A stretch of DNA of 64,000 bases from CAYWMY01 sp046352935 (GCA_046352935.1 JAXMGR010000006.1:135494-199493), one strand, 5' to 3'; numbered from the stretch's first letter, positions 17,704 to 27,215 are shown. The notes: generated by a model not told the origin, from the sequence alone. Numbers and translations: made by a program.

Positions 17704-18762
17704 ATGGTGATCCGGGTGCTGGAGTTGCACCGTCATGCGGTGCGCGTGCCCGCATCCGGCCAGGCCGCCAGGGCGGCCTTCGACTTCTACACGCAGGTTC
17801 TCGGACTGGTGCCGGACGACACGCATCCACGAGCCCCCGGCGTCAACGCCCACTGGCTCGCCGCCGGCCGGCATGCCCAGCTGCAGCTGGTCGCGGCAGG
17901 CGGCTCGACCCTCTCGCCGGACCTGGGCTTCGATCCTTCACTGCCGCACGTCGCGTTCGCAGTCGCCGATATCGCCGCCGCGAAGGACGAACTGCAACGG
18001 TTCGGCCTGCCACACCGCTGCCTGCCCGGTCTCGTGGATCCCGGCGCCGAACGGGTACTGCTGCGGGATCCGGCCGGGAATCTGATCGAACTGCATCAGA
18101 TCGGCACCTGTCGCTGCGAACTGCGCTCGCCGGCAGGGAACACGCATGCGCGGCTGTCCGGTGCCGTCATGTTCGCGGACATGCGTGGCTTCACGGGAAT
18201 CTCCGAGAGGCTGAACCCCGCGGACGTCGTACCCCTCCTGAACGAGTTCTTCCAGCTGCTGACGGGCATCGCCGTACGCCACGGGGGAACCGTGTTCCAC
18301 CTCGCTGGCGACGGGCTGATGGCGGGCTTCGGCGTACCCAGCCGGCTCGACGACGCACCGGGCCACGCAGTCGACGCCGCGTGCGAAATGCTGGATGGCT
18401 TCCGCGCGCTCGCGGCGGAATGGAAGCAACGCCTCGCCATCGACACCGGACTCGGCATCGGCATCAACGCGGGCGAGCTCATTGCCGGCGACGTCGGCTC
18501 GCCGCTGCACCACAGCTACACGATCGTGGGCGACACCGTGAACGTGGCAGCGCGACTCTCGCAGCGCGCACGTGCTGGCGAGGCGCTGTTCTCGACAGCC
18601 GTCAAGAGATCCCTCGACGACTCGCACCGCGAGCTGAACGTGGTCGGCCTGCCCGCACTGCAGCTGCGCGGCCGAGCGGCTCCGGTCGAGATCTGGTGCC
18701 TGCCCAGTGACGAAAGGGTCGATTTCCGCCCCTCGGCCGTGCCCGCAGCTGCCGTGGGCTGA
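17704..18762 (+). CDS. VOC (glyoxalase-like) domain fused to class III nucleotide cyclase
   Basis: A 352-residue two-domain protein. Residues about 3-132 are a vicinal-oxygen-chelate domain with likely metal ligands His11, His82 and Glu129 (LELHRHAV, PHVAFAV, LIELHQ). Residues about 150-335 are a class III adenylyl/guanylyl cyclase catalytic domain with metal Asp159 (VMFADMRGF) and Asp203 (HLAGDGLMAGFG), GINAGELIAGDVG, and the YTIVGDTVNVAARL block. The base-selecting Lys of adenylyl cyclases is replaced by His199, with Thr273 at the second position, so nucleotide specificity is open. The VOC part could be the ligand sensor. ATG 17704 has GGGGAG upstream; an in-frame ATG at 17638 is the alternative. 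Confidence 0.88.
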   Translation: MVIRVLELHRHAVRVPASGQAARAAFDFYTQVLGLVPDDTHPRAPGVNAHWLAAGRHAQLQLVAAGGSTLSPDLGFDPSLPHVAFAVADIAAAKDELQRFGLPHRCLPGLVDPGAERVLLRDPAGNLIELHQIGTCRCELRSPAGNTHARLSGAVMFADMRGFTGISERLNPADVVPLLNEFFQLLTGIAVRHGGTVFHLAGDGLMAGFGVPSRLDDAPGHAVDAACEMLDGFRALAAEWKQRLAIDTGLGIGINAGELIAGDVGSPLHHSYTIVGDTVNVAARLSQRARAGEALFSTAVKRSLDDSHRELNVVGLPALQLRGRAAPVEIWCLPSDERVDFRPSAVPAAAVG

Positions 18763-18809
18763 GCCTCCCGGGAGGGGCGCCACCCGTCGATCCCGGGTCG
18801 TCGGAATCG

Positions 18810-20204
18810 TCAGATCATGAATCCGAGGTCCCGCGCGCCGAATGCGCCGAGACCCGGCGCCGCGACGTCGATCTGCCCTTCCGTCAGTCCGAACCAGCGC
18901 AGGAGCGTCGCAGCATACTGCTGCACGGCGATCGTCGGCACGATGCGCCCCCCGCCGACGTCGTCCGGCCCGTCGATTTCGAGACGCGGCATCCGGCCGT
19001 GGATGTCCCCACCTCGTACCGCAGCACCCAGCACCAGCTGATGCCCGGCCCATCCGTGGTCGGTGCCGTCGCCATTGCTGGTCAGTGTTCGTCCGAAATC
19101 CGACATCGTGAAGGCGGTCACCTGCGATGCGACCCCGAGCTCGGAGAGGGCGGTGTCGAAGGCTGCAAGCGCTCCGCTGACCTCGGCCAGCAGCCGAGGC
19201 TGCGACTCGTTCTGCGCATCATGGGTGTCGAATCCACCGGTGCCGACGAGGAAGATCTGACGGCGCATGCCGAGCTCCCCGCGCACGGCGATCAGTCTCG
19301 TGACCATCGCCAGCTGGCGACCGAGCGCGTCGTCGGGGAAGGTCGTGGTCGGCGCGGGAGTGCGCGTCAGGGCAGCCTGCGCACGATCCGCATAGAGCAA
19401 TGCCCGCTCGTGTACTTCGTTCAGCGCACGTCCATAAATTGTCGGCTGCCGGGTGCGCACGAGGGCCTCGAAGGCGCGGCGCCGCGCGGCCCCGCCGAAG
19501 ACCGAGTCGGTCAGCGCGATGTACTCGACGACGCCCTGCTCACCCACGACGTAAGGCGCCGCATGAGCCGCCGCGTGAAACGGCACGGTGCCCGCGATCG
19601 AAATGTTCATGGGCAACTGCTGCGTTGCAAGCTCGGCCTCCAGCAGATCGGCGACACGCCCCGCCCAGCCCGTCGCCACGGCGGCACGACCCTTCAGTGT
19701 CTGCCACTGGTCCTGCTGATCATTGTGCGAGAAGAGCTGCGGTGGCACTGCGACCCCGCGCGCGAGCACCGCGGCCTTGGTGGCTGGCTCGACCAGCGGT
19801 CCGGTGTTCGCCACGATGGCCGCGCGACCTGCTGCGAACAGCTGCCGCAGGCCGGGCATGGATGGATGCAATCCGTACGCGGCACCATCCGATGTCAGCG
19901 GCTGGATCGGCAGCAGCGTGGACTGCGGCACCGCGAGGTTCTGACGCGACGCCGCGTACACCGCATGTTCCGCGTTGCTGCGTGGCACGACCATGTTGAA
20001 TGCGTCATTGCCACCGTAGAGGAACACCGCGACCAGGGCACGGTAGCCGGACGTATCGGCGCGCGCCGGAGCCGCGAGCAGGCCCGCGCCCATGGCACCC
20101 GCTGCCGCAGCAGTGAGCTTCAGGAAGCCACGACGATCCACACGCGCCGGATTCTGTGCCCCGCTTTCCGGACAATGTGAGGAATCACGGATCTGGAACT
20201 TCAT
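18810..20204 (-). CDS. DUF1501 family Tat-exported protein
   Basis: A 464-residue protein with a twin-arginine signal (DRRGFLKLTAAAAGA, about residues 23-40) and the DUF1501 body: VAVFLYGGNDAFNMVVP, YGLHPSMPGLRQLF, GGFDTHDAQ, MSDFGRTLTSNGDGTDHGW. The latter motifs recall alkaline-phosphatase/sulfatase-like metal sites, so a periplasmic metallohydrolase is plausible but unproven. It follows the DUF1800 gene by 60 bases in the same operon, the usual partner of DUF1501. ATG 20204 is preceded by GGGAG. Confidence 0.9.
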   Translation of the reverse strand: MKFQIRDSSHCPESGAQNPARVDRRGFLKLTAAAAGAMGAGLLAAPARADTSGYRALVAVFLYGGNDAFNMVVPRSNAEHAVYAASRQNLAVPQSTLLPIQPLTSDGAAYGLHPSMPGLRQLFAAGRAAIVANTGPLVEPATKAAVLARGVAVPPQLFSHNDQQDQWQTLKGRAAVATGWAGRVADLLEAELATQQLPMNISIAGTVPFHAAAHAAPYVVGEQGVVEYIALTDSVFGGAARRRAFEALVRTRQPTIYGRALNEVHERALLYADRAQAALTRTPAPTTTFPDDALGRQLAMVTRLIAVRGELGMRRQIFLVGTGGFDTHDAQNESQPRLLAEVSGALAAFDTALSELGVASQVTAFTMSDFGRTLTSNGDGTDHGWAGHQLVLGAAVRGGDIHGRMPRLEIDGPDDVGGGRIVPTIAVQQYAATLLRWFGLTEGQIDVAAPGLGAFGARDLGFMI

Positions 20205-20264
20205 GGTGTCGATCTCCCGGGCCCGGCAGAGTGCACTGGAATCATCAGGAACACGACGCCGGCG

Positions 20265-21893
20265 CTAGCGCTGCACCGCGAATTCGGCCGAGGTCGCGAT
20301 CAGGTGTGCGACTTCCAGCACCCGCAGGTTCTCCTGGCCCGTCGGGTACCGGGCGGCCAGTGCCTCGGCCTCGCGGCGCAGTTCCGTCGAGATCGAGCCA
20401 CCGAGCAGCCGGTCGGAGATGCGTGTCACGAGTGCTGCCGGATCGGCAGCCGCCGTTGCATCCCCGCTGAAGTCGATCGCGACTGCGTCCGTCGCAAGAT
20501 TCGCGTCGAAACGGTTCCACGCGAAGACAGCGATGGTGAACAGGTTCGTGGTCATCGCGCTCGTCAGCTCGTTGGCGATCTGCATCTCGGGCGCGACACG
20601 CCCGGCGTCGGCGATCTCTCCGGGCGGCGCATGGTCGGGCCGGAAGAAATTGAACACCGAGGGCGACTGCAGCGGCGCCTGGCCCAGCAGGAAGCCCAGA
20701 CCCTGCACCGCGTAGCGACCGTTCGCGGCCCGGGCACCGTATGCGCGCCACAACCCCGTGAGACGCAGCAGAGGCTCCTTGAGCTTGCCGTGGTGGTCCG
20801 CCGACGGAGTCGCGCGCGCCTCGGCATCCAGCAGGATCGCCTTGACGACGGCACCCAGGTCGCCGCGCACACCCCGACCGTTGTCGCCGAAGACACGCGC
20901 CACGCGCTCCACGTAGGCAGGCGAGGGATTGCTGGTGACGAAGCGCTGGATGAGCTGCCTCGAAACGAATGGCGCCACGTTCGGATGCGCGAAGATGTTG
21001 TCGAGCGCAGCGGCGAGATCCGTCCGCGCGGTGCCGCCGGCCGCCACCGTCGCGCCGTTCAGCAGCGTCTTCGCACCGGTGTCATGGAAAGCCTCGAAGG
21101 GCTGCATCGGCTGAAGCCAGTCGAACGACGGCTGATGGAAGGCCGGCGAGCCCCCGAAGGTCCATCCCGTGAACACGTGAGCGAATGCCTCGATCGCACG
21201 CTGGTCGTAGGTCGGCAGCGGGACGCCGGCACCGTCGACCCGCACCGTGCCGTCCGGCTCGAGCTGCACCAGGCCGATCGTGAACAGCTGCATGAGCTCG
21301 CGCGCATAGTTCTCGTCGGGCCGGATGTTGCGCGCACGATCGGGTTTCTCGTTGCCGAGCATGCTGAGGTAATAGCCCATCTCGGGTGACAACGTGACAC
21401 GCTCCATGAGCGTGCGGTAGTTGCCGAAGGCGTTCTCGGCGAGCAGGTCCTGGTACCAGGCGAGCGCCTGCGGGAACTGGTTGAGCCCGCTGTTCTCGGA
21501 CACCACCCAGATCTCGCTGAGCGCGAACGCCATGCGCTGGCGCAGCTGGTCGCGTCCCTGGATGGCGGCCTGGAACCAGGCGTCCTGTCGGTCGAGCTGG
21601 CTGTTCGGCTGCGGCAGGCCGCGCATGTAGTCGAGGTGCCTTGTCGCCGGCGTCCGCAGCTGTTCGTCGATCCAGCCTTCGTAGCCGAGGTCGATGACCC
21701 GCTGGACGGACGGCGCATCGGGTCCGAAGCTCGCCTGCACGAGAAAGCGATGAGCCTCACCCCGCGTGATCGCCGGCGTCGGGGGCGTGCCGACGCCACC
21801 GCCGCCACCACCGCCGCCGCCGCAGCCGGCAATCGACAGCACGGCCGCGACAGCGGCCAGACTCCGGCCCAGAAGACGCGTGGTGGCAGACAT
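20265..21893 (-). CDS. DUF1800 family lipoprotein
   Basis: A 542-residue exported lipoprotein. Signal residues 1-23 end in lipobox IAGC, followed by a nine-glycine run as outer-membrane spacer. The DUF1800 domain follows: EAHRFLVQASFGP, LRQRMAFALSEIWVVS, the conserved RPDENYARELMQLFTIGL, and AFAHVFTGWTF. DUF1800 and DUF1501 proteins are found as adjacent pairs in many bacteria, and their biochemical role is not established. ATG 21893 has GGGGAGG five bases upstream. It is the first gene of the two-gene operon, divergent from fbp across 192 bases. Confidence 0.9.
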   Translation of the reverse strand: MSATTRLLGRSLAAVAAVLSIAGCGGGGGGGGGVGTPPTPAITRGEAHRFLVQASFGPDAPSVQRVIDLGYEGWIDEQLRTPATRHLDYMRGLPQPNSQLDRQDAWFQAAIQGRDQLRQRMAFALSEIWVVSENSGLNQFPQALAWYQDLLAENAFGNYRTLMERVTLSPEMGYYLSMLGNEKPDRARNIRPDENYARELMQLFTIGLVQLEPDGTVRVDGAGVPLPTYDQRAIEAFAHVFTGWTFGGSPAFHQPSFDWLQPMQPFEAFHDTGAKTLLNGATVAAGGTARTDLAAALDNIFAHPNVAPFVSRQLIQRFVTSNPSPAYVERVARVFGDNGRGVRGDLGAVVKAILLDAEARATPSADHHGKLKEPLLRLTGLWRAYGARAANGRYAVQGLGFLLGQAPLQSPSVFNFFRPDHAPPGEIADAGRVAPEMQIANELTSAMTTNLFTIAVFAWNRFDANLATDAVAIDFSGDATAAADPAALVTRISDRLLGGSISTELRREAEALAARYPTGQENLRVLEVAHLIATSAEFAVQR

Positions 21894-22085
21894 GAAGGCC
21901 TCCCCGGCCCGTGACCCGCTCCAGACAGCGCCTTCATAGCCTGCGACGGCTGTACCGTGCATGAACAAAGCGCACGATTGGCGTCCGTGATGCCCGTCCA
22001 TGACGTAATGCGGGACGCTCGGCCAGAATAGACGTCCCCCTCTCGCCGGCCACGAGCCGCAGACCCTTCGAGGAGTCCCTACCGC

Positions 22086-23096
22086 ATGTCCGCCGAATCA
22101 TCCCCCGCATCCCTGCACACCGGACCCATCGTGACCCTGCAGGGTCACATCCTGCAGCAGCAGTCGAACTTCTCCGAGGCCACGGGGACGCTGTCCTGGA
22201 TCCTCTCGGCGCTCTCGATCTCCTCGAAGATGATTGCCGCGAAGGTGCGCCGTGCCCGGCTCGAGAACGTCCTCGGCAGCGCGGGCGAGGAGAACGTCCA
22301 GGGCGAGCAGCAGCAGAAGCTCGACGTCATCGCCAACGAGATCCTCCTGCGCACACTCGGGGGCCGCGAGGGTGTGGCGATCGTGGCCTCCGAAGAGAAC
22401 GAAGAACCCGTGATCCTGCGTGACCAGCGCAGCGGCGAGCGACGCTACTGCGTACTCTTCGACCCGCTCGACGGCTCGTCGAATCTCGATGTCTGCGGCG
22501 GCGTGGGCACCATCTTCAGCATCCTGCGCCACGACCGTCGCGTGTCGCGGGCCGAACAGTCGCTGCTGCAGCCCGGCACCGAGCAGATCGCCGCAGGGTA
22601 TGTGCTGTACGGCTCGTCCACCGTGTTCGTGCTGACCGTCGGCAACGGCGTCGACATGTTCGTCCTCGATCCTTCCTACGGCGCATTCATGCTGGTCGAG
22701 CGCGGCATCCGCATCCCCGCCGCCTGCAAGAGCTACTCCGTGAACGAGGGCAACCGCCGCACGTTTCCGGAGGGCTATCAACGCTATCTCGACTGGGCGC
22801 AGGAGCAGAGCTATTCGAGCCGCTACGTCGGTGCCATGGTCGCCGACGTGCACCGCATCCTGCTCAAGGGTGGGGTCTTCATGTACCCGCCGACGAAGAA
22901 GGCACCGAACGGCAAGCTGCGCCTGATGTACGAGGCCAACCCGATGGCCATGCTGATGGAACAGGCGGGCGGCAAAGCGCTGGCGGGCCCGGGCATGCGC
23001 ATCCTCGACGTCAGGCCGACCGACATCCACCAGCGTACTGCGGTCGTGCTGGGCAGTACCGACGAGGTCGATCACGTAGTCCGGCATCTCGCCTGA
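22086..23096 (+). CDS. fbp: Fructose-1,6-bisphosphatase, class 1
   Basis: A 336-residue cytosolic enzyme hydrolysing fructose 1,6-bisphosphate to fructose 6-phosphate, the committed step of gluconeogenesis. The metal/phosphate site LFDPLDGSSNLD is complete. Family blocks EENVQGEQQQKLDVIANEIL, ASEENEEP, YVGAMVADVHRILLKGG and LRLMYEANPMAMLMEQAGG are all present. Length matches class 1 enzymes (about 335). GAGGAG lies 10 bases before the ATG. Expressed alone, divergent from the DUF1800 operon. Confidence 0.97.
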   Translation: MSAESSPASLHTGPIVTLQGHILQQQSNFSEATGTLSWILSALSISSKMIAAKVRRARLENVLGSAGEENVQGEQQQKLDVIANEILLRTLGGREGVAIVASEENEEPVILRDQRSGERRYCVLFDPLDGSSNLDVCGGVGTIFSILRHDRRVSRAEQSLLQPGTEQIAAGYVLYGSSTVFVLTVGNGVDMFVLDPSYGAFMLVERGIRIPAACKSYSVNEGNRRTFPEGYQRYLDWAQEQSYSSRYVGAMVADVHRILLKGGVFMYPPTKKAPNGKLRLMYEANPMAMLMEQAGGKALAGPGMRILDVRPTDIHQRTAVVLGSTDEVDHVVRHLA

Positions 23097-23263
23097 TCCC
23101 GGCGCTTTCCGCGGCTCGCCGGGCATCGATTCCGGGCCCGCGACCCCGTACACCCCGCGGAGCGCGCCGGGCGGGCGGCCCGATCGCTGCGGTGCATCGC
23201 ATTGACAACCGGATACCAGCGGGCCGATGCTGGCCGCGTCACCTGCCAGGAGGGCATGACGCC

Positions 23264-23968
23264 ATGACGACTCCCGCCGCCGGCCCCATGCGCACGCGCG
23301 CCCTGGCGCTGCTGCTGTTCCTCGGTCTGTCGACGACGACGGCTCTCGCGGCGTCGCTCTCGGGTGGTGAGCGCATCGCGGGCCTGAAGGAAGCGCTCAC
23401 CCAGGGCACGAAAGTGGCGATCGACCAGCTCGGAAAGCCGGACGGCTTCCTCGGCAATCCCGAAGTGAAGATCCCGCTGCCGAAGCCGCTGAAGAAGGCC
23501 GAGAAGGCCATGCGTCTGCTCGGGCTTCGCAAGCAGTCGGACGAGCTCGTGGTCGCGATGAATCGCGCCGCCGAGGCCGCGATGCCCGAAGCCAAGGCGG
23601 TGCTGGTCGATGCCGTCAAGAAGATGACCGTGCAGGATGCCGCGGCGATTCTCTCGGGTCCCGACGACGCTGCGACGCAGTATTTCAAACGCACCAGCAC
23701 ACCGCAGCTGCGTGAGAAGCTGCTGCCGATCGTCCAGCGCACGACCGGCAAGGTCGGTGTCGCGCACAAGTACAACTCGCTCGCCGGCAAGCTCAGTGAT
23801 GCCGGGATCGTCAAGCCGGAACAGGCGAGCATCGAGTCCTACGTGACGGACAAGGCGCTCGACGGCCTGTTCCTGATGATCGCGAAGGAAGAGGCCGCCA
23901 TCCGCAAGAACCCGCTCGGCCAGGCGAGCAGCATCCTGAAGAAGGTCTTCGGCGCGCTCGGCAAGTGA
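23264..23968 (+). CDS. DUF4197 family secreted protein
   Basis: A 234-residue protein with a signal peptide (about residues 1-30, ending ALAA) and the DUF4197 body: KEALTQGTKVAIDQLGKPDGFLGNPEVKI, LGLRKQSDELVVAMNRAAE, DAAAILSGPDDAATQYFKR, VTDKALDGLFLMIAKEEAAIRKNP. The family is periplasmic, mostly helical and of unknown function, though the motifs are very conserved. ATG 23264 was chosen over an ATG at 23256 that hits a stop after three codons; AGGAGG precedes both. It converges on the NamZ-like gene. Confidence 0.92.
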   Translation: MTTPAAGPMRTRALALLLFLGLSTTTALAASLSGGERIAGLKEALTQGTKVAIDQLGKPDGFLGNPEVKIPLPKPLKKAEKAMRLLGLRKQSDELVVAMNRAAEAAMPEAKAVLVDAVKKMTVQDAAAILSGPDDAATQYFKRTSTPQLREKLLPIVQRTTGKVGVAHKYNSLAGKLSDAGIVKPEQASIESYVTDKALDGLFLMIAKEEAAIRKNPLGQASSILKKVFGALGK

Positions 23969-24001
23969 TCGCGGGGCGGGGCATGCGCCCTGCCCGGCCG
24001 T

Positions 24002-25213
24002 TCAGCGGTAGAGCAGGAACGCCTCGCGTTCCTGCAGCCACGATGCCTCGTCCGGCTGCGCCAGGGCATCGAGGTCCGCCGCAGTCGCAGCGGGATCGTC
24101 GACCCAGTGCCGCAGCAGCTCGCTGCCGTTGATGAGGTCGATCGCGAGCCGGTCGCGCTCGTACTCGTAGGGAAAGTCCCGCCACAGCGGATAGCCGGGC
24201 GACAGACTGCGCATCGCCTTGAACGCCGCCGCCATGATCCGCCATGGCCGGAACCGTTCGTGGTCGTAGGCCGTGTCATCGACGTGGATCTGCAACCCGG
24301 CGCACAACCGGCCCACGTGTTTGTGGAAGGTTGGCTCGAACCAGCAGAGCCGCAGCCGGCAGCCGTGCAGCCATTCCGGTGCGATGACCCGCATCATCGC
24401 GAGCAGCGCGGGCGCATCGAGATCCGGGGCTCCGAGGAGTTCCAGCGGCCGCGTCGTACCACGACCCTCGGACAGCGTCGTACCCTCGAGCATCACCGTG
24501 CCGGCGTAGCAGCGCACCATCGACAGGTTCGGCGCATTGGGACTCGGGTTCACCCAGCTGCGCTCGCCCTGCGGCCAGCCATGACCCGGCCCGCGGCGGG
24601 GCTGCCAGCCCCGCATCTCGATGACGCGGTAATCGACGTCCAGGCCAAGGGTGCGCACGAACCAGCCGCCGAGTTCTCCCAGGGTGAGGCCGTGGCGCAT
24701 CGGCAGCGGACCTGCGCCGACGAAGCTCTCCCAGCCCGCACGCAGCCGCGTGCCCTCGACCGGGCGACCCGCCGGATTCGGGCGGTCGAGGACCCATACC
24801 GACTTGCGATGGCGCGCGGCTTCCTCCAGCACGTAGCGCAGCGTCGTGATGAACGTGTAGATCCGGCAGCCCAGGTCCTGCAGGTCGACGAGCAGCACGT
24901 CGAAGCGGTCCATCATCGCCGCCGTCGGCCGGCGTACCTCGCCATAGAGACTGAACACGGGGATGTCGTGCACGGGATCGCGGTAATCCGGGGACTCGAC
25001 CATGTTGTCCTGCTTGTCGCCGCGCAGCCCGTGCTGCGGGCCGAAGGCGGCCGTCAGCCGGATACCGCGTCGCGTGGCGAGTGCATCGAGGCTGTGGCGG
25101 AAATCGCGGGTGAGCGAAGCCGGATGCGCGAGCAGTGCGACCCGACGCCCTGCGAGGGGGCGACGCAGCGCGGCCTCGGCGAGCAGACGGTCGATGCCGA
25201 ACCTGATGCCCAT
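24002..25213 (-). CDS. DUF1343 family protein (NamZ-like exo-N-acetylmuramidase)
   Basis: A 403-residue protein of the family that includes Bacillus NamZ, which releases N-acetylmuramic acid from the non-reducing end of peptidoglycan fragments. Family blocks visible: GRRVALLAHPASLT, FGPQHGLRGDKQDNMVES, PVFSLYG, LVDLQDLGCRIYTFITTL, LDRPNPAGRPVEG, and VNPSPNAPNLSMVRCYAGT. No signal peptide is obvious, so it may act on imported fragments in the cytoplasm or be exported by another route. ATG 25213 follows GAGAGG. The DOMON-like gene ends 9 bases upstream, so they share a transcript. Confidence 0.9.
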   Translation of the reverse strand: MGIRFGIDRLLAEAALRRPLAGRRVALLAHPASLTRDFRHSLDALATRRGIRLTAAFGPQHGLRGDKQDNMVESPDYRDPVHDIPVFSLYGEVRRPTAAMMDRFDVLLVDLQDLGCRIYTFITTLRYVLEEAARHRKSVWVLDRPNPAGRPVEGTRLRAGWESFVGAGPLPMRHGLTLGELGGWFVRTLGLDVDYRVIEMRGWQPRRGPGHGWPQGERSWVNPSPNAPNLSMVRCYAGTVMLEGTTLSEGRGTTRPLELLGAPDLDAPALLAMMRVIAPEWLHGCRLRLCWFEPTFHKHVGRLCAGLQIHVDDTAYDHERFRPWRIMAAAFKAMRSLSPGYPLWRDFPYEYERDRLAIDLINGSELLRHWVDDPAATAADLDALAQPDEASWLQEREAFLLYR

Positions 25214-25222
25214 GCTGTCCTC

Positions 25223-25822
25223 TCAGTAAGCACCCGGCCGCAGCACGAAGCCGGCCGGATCGTGGAAATCGGGCTCCGCGCGCGGATGCGCGAGCGCGAA
25301 ATACGACCGCGCGCCGGTCACATCCTCCACGACCGCGGCCAGACCTGCGCGCAGCGTACCGGAGACGTACACGTCGGCGGCCGCGAGTGACACGCAGAGT
25401 CGCAGCACATCGTCGTGCACGACGACCTCGATCCGCGGCGGCCGCGACAGATCCGGCGCAGCCATGCCCTCGCGCACGGCCCGGAAGTCGTACGCCGCCC
25501 AGTCGCCCGACGGCGAGAAATTGAACTCACGATAGCCCGTGCCGGAGCCGGGTGCGAAGAACGCCTCGAAGCAGGTGTGGCGCCACAGTCCGTCGCGACG
25601 TGCCGGCACGCCGACTTCCGGTACCCGCAGCGAAACGACATCGCCCGTGAGCGCATAGTCGATATGCAGATCGCCCGCTGGATCCCGGGCGAGCGTGACA
25701 TCGAGCGCGCGGACGATCGGACAGGGTGTTCGGGGATGCGCCAGCAGCTGGACGTGGCGCCGGGCTGTTGCACCACGAGGCTCCGGGTCGTCGTTCAGCG
25801 CCACATCGATCCTGGATTGCAC
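25223..25822 (-). CDS. DOMON-like domain protein
   Basis: A 199-residue protein with the pattern of DOMON-like domain proteins: LHIDYALTGDVVSLRVPEVG, DGLWRHTCFEAFFAP, YREFNFSPSGDWAAYDFRAVREGM, and the C-terminal YFALAHPRAEPDFHDP. This carbohydrate-binding-like beta-sandwich family is usually next to DUF1343 genes, as here, so it may help recognise muropeptide sugars (inferred). GTG 25822 was chosen because GAGG lies six bases before it; longer in-frame starts have no ribosome site. No signal peptide is seen. Confidence 0.82.
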   Translation of the reverse strand: MQSRIDVALNDDPEPRGATARRHVQLLAHPRTPCPIVRALDVTLARDPAGDLHIDYALTGDVVSLRVPEVGVPARRDGLWRHTCFEAFFAPGSGTGYREFNFSPSGDWAAYDFRAVREGMAAPDLSRPPRIEVVVHDDVLRLCVSLAAADVYVSGTLRAGLAAVVEDVTGARSYFALAHPRAEPDFHDPAGFVLRPGAY

Positions 25823-25931
25823 GAGGAGCCTCGATGCTAGCACCGACAGGCACCGGCTCCCCAGGATCCCGTGTCGTGTCGCCTCGCGTCCGCGGCGTGG
25901 TCGGCAGCCGCGCCGTGCGCAGATGCCAGCG

Positions 25932-27215
25932 CTATACCTGACCGCCGCGCCCGAGATCGACGAGCGCGACAATGAGCTGCAGCTTGAAGTGCTGCGTGAT
26001 GCGCAGGCGGCCGGCGGACACGGGCTGCTGCGTCCACTCGCTCAGCGAGTCGAGCAGCGACTGCAGGGACTGCGCGGCCGACGGCGGTTGTTCGGCATCC
26101 GTCACGGTCGCCGGCGAGGGCGGCTCCGCCACCGGCTGCGCTGGCTCCGGCTGTGGGGTCACGGGCAGCGCAGAGCCGGGCGCCGCCGGCAAACCCGCGG
26201 TGACCTGAGCAGCACTGTCTGGCCCGGTCGCGGCGGGTGCGGGGCCTGCCGCGGCCGCGCCGCTCACACCGCGCAGGTCCAGCCGCTCCCTGACCTTCAT
26301 GCGCAACGCGACCTCCGCGAGCTGCGACGGATCGACCCGCAGCCCGCCGCCCGCCGCGATCGCCTGCTCCGGATCTCCGCCGAAGAACTGCTCCGCGATG
26401 GTCTCGGCCTGCGCCAGCAGGTCGCGAATGGCGCCGAGTTCTTCCTCGCTGAGGTCACCCTGGACCTCGACGCTCAGGCGGCTGGTGCTGACGATGCGGA
26501 CGCCCGCGGTCGTGACCGACGCGTCCGCCCAGGCTGCTGCGGCGGCACCGTAGCTCATGGCCTGCCGGCTGCGCACCCGCAGCGACACCGTGTCGCCCTC
26601 CCGGGTCACGACATCGAGGCTGAAGGAGGTCTTGCGGACGAAGCGCGCTATGGTCGCCTCGACCGTCGCAGGCGTCGCCACCGCCGACTCGGACCGGGGT
26701 CGGGGCGACGGAGTGTCGCCCGACTGCTGCGATGCCGCGCGCTCTGCGGCGGCCGCGACCGAGGCGTCTGCGCTCCGCGCGTAGGCCGCGAGCACATCCG
26801 CCAGGCGTTCGCGGAAGCCGGCCACGAGTTCGCGCGCCTCGGTGGCGTCGAAGCCGGCTGCGACCAGCGTACGCTCCGCATCCGCGAATCCGGCATTGAT
26901 GCGTCCGAGCAGCGCCTCGACGTCGCCGGCCGCAGTGCCCTCTCCGGCGGCGACCATCGCGCGCAGGGCGTTCGCGACGTCGTGCACGGCAAACCGGCCG
27001 GTGTCCCCGATGTCCGGGGATCGCAGCGTCGGCGTCATCCCCGCAAGGCTGTCGCCGAGCGCGCCGCCGATCGTCAGCCATGGATTCACGACGCCGTCGT
27101 GCCAGGCGCGATCGGCGCGCCCGGCGGCGTGGGTGGCATGCCGGTCGCCGCCCTCCTGATGACGCAGTGACTGCCTTGCGACCGTCTGCGATTGCAGCGT
27201 GTCGATCATGGTCAT
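25932..27215 (-). CDS. DUF5610-like protein of unknown function
   Basis: A 427-residue protein without signal peptide or membrane segment. The middle part (GRINAGFADAERTLVAAGFD...ARELVAGFRERLADVL) resembles the DUF5610 helical domain. The following strand-rich part (FSLDVVTREGDTVSLRVRSRQA, RLSVEVQGDLSEEELGAIRDL) is a second domain seen in the same proteins. A Pro/Ala-rich linker and an amphipathic C-terminus follow. No function is known. ATG 27215 has GGAG eight bases upstream. It sits between Uup and the DOMON-like gene on the same strand with about 100-base gaps on each side. Confidence 0.7.
   Translation of the reverse strand: MTMIDTLQSQTVARQSLRHQEGGDRHATHAAGRADRAWHDGVVNPWLTIGGALGDSLAGMTPTLRSPDIGDTGRFAVHDVANALRAMVAAGEGTAAGDVEALLGRINAGFADAERTLVAAGFDATEARELVAGFRERLADVLAAYARSADASVAAAAERAASQQSGDTPSPRPRSESAVATPATVEATIARFVRKTSFSLDVVTREGDTVSLRVRSRQAMSYGAAAAAWADASVTTAGVRIVSTSRLSVEVQGDLSEEELGAIRDLLAQAETIAEQFFGGDPEQAIAAGGGLRVDPSQLAEVALRMKVRERLDLRGVSGAAAAGPAPAATGPDSAAQVTAGLPAAPGSALPVTPQPEPAQPVAEPPSPATVTDAEQPPSAAQSLQSLLDSLSEWTQQPVSAGRLRITQHFKLQLIVALVDLGRGGQV

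Noticed and set aside
18764..18775. Perfect 12-base palindrome CCTCCCGGGAGG after the VOC-cyclase gene
   Set aside because: Short, GC-only and without a T-tract; may pause transcription between the convergent genes but chance occurrence is likely at this GC content.
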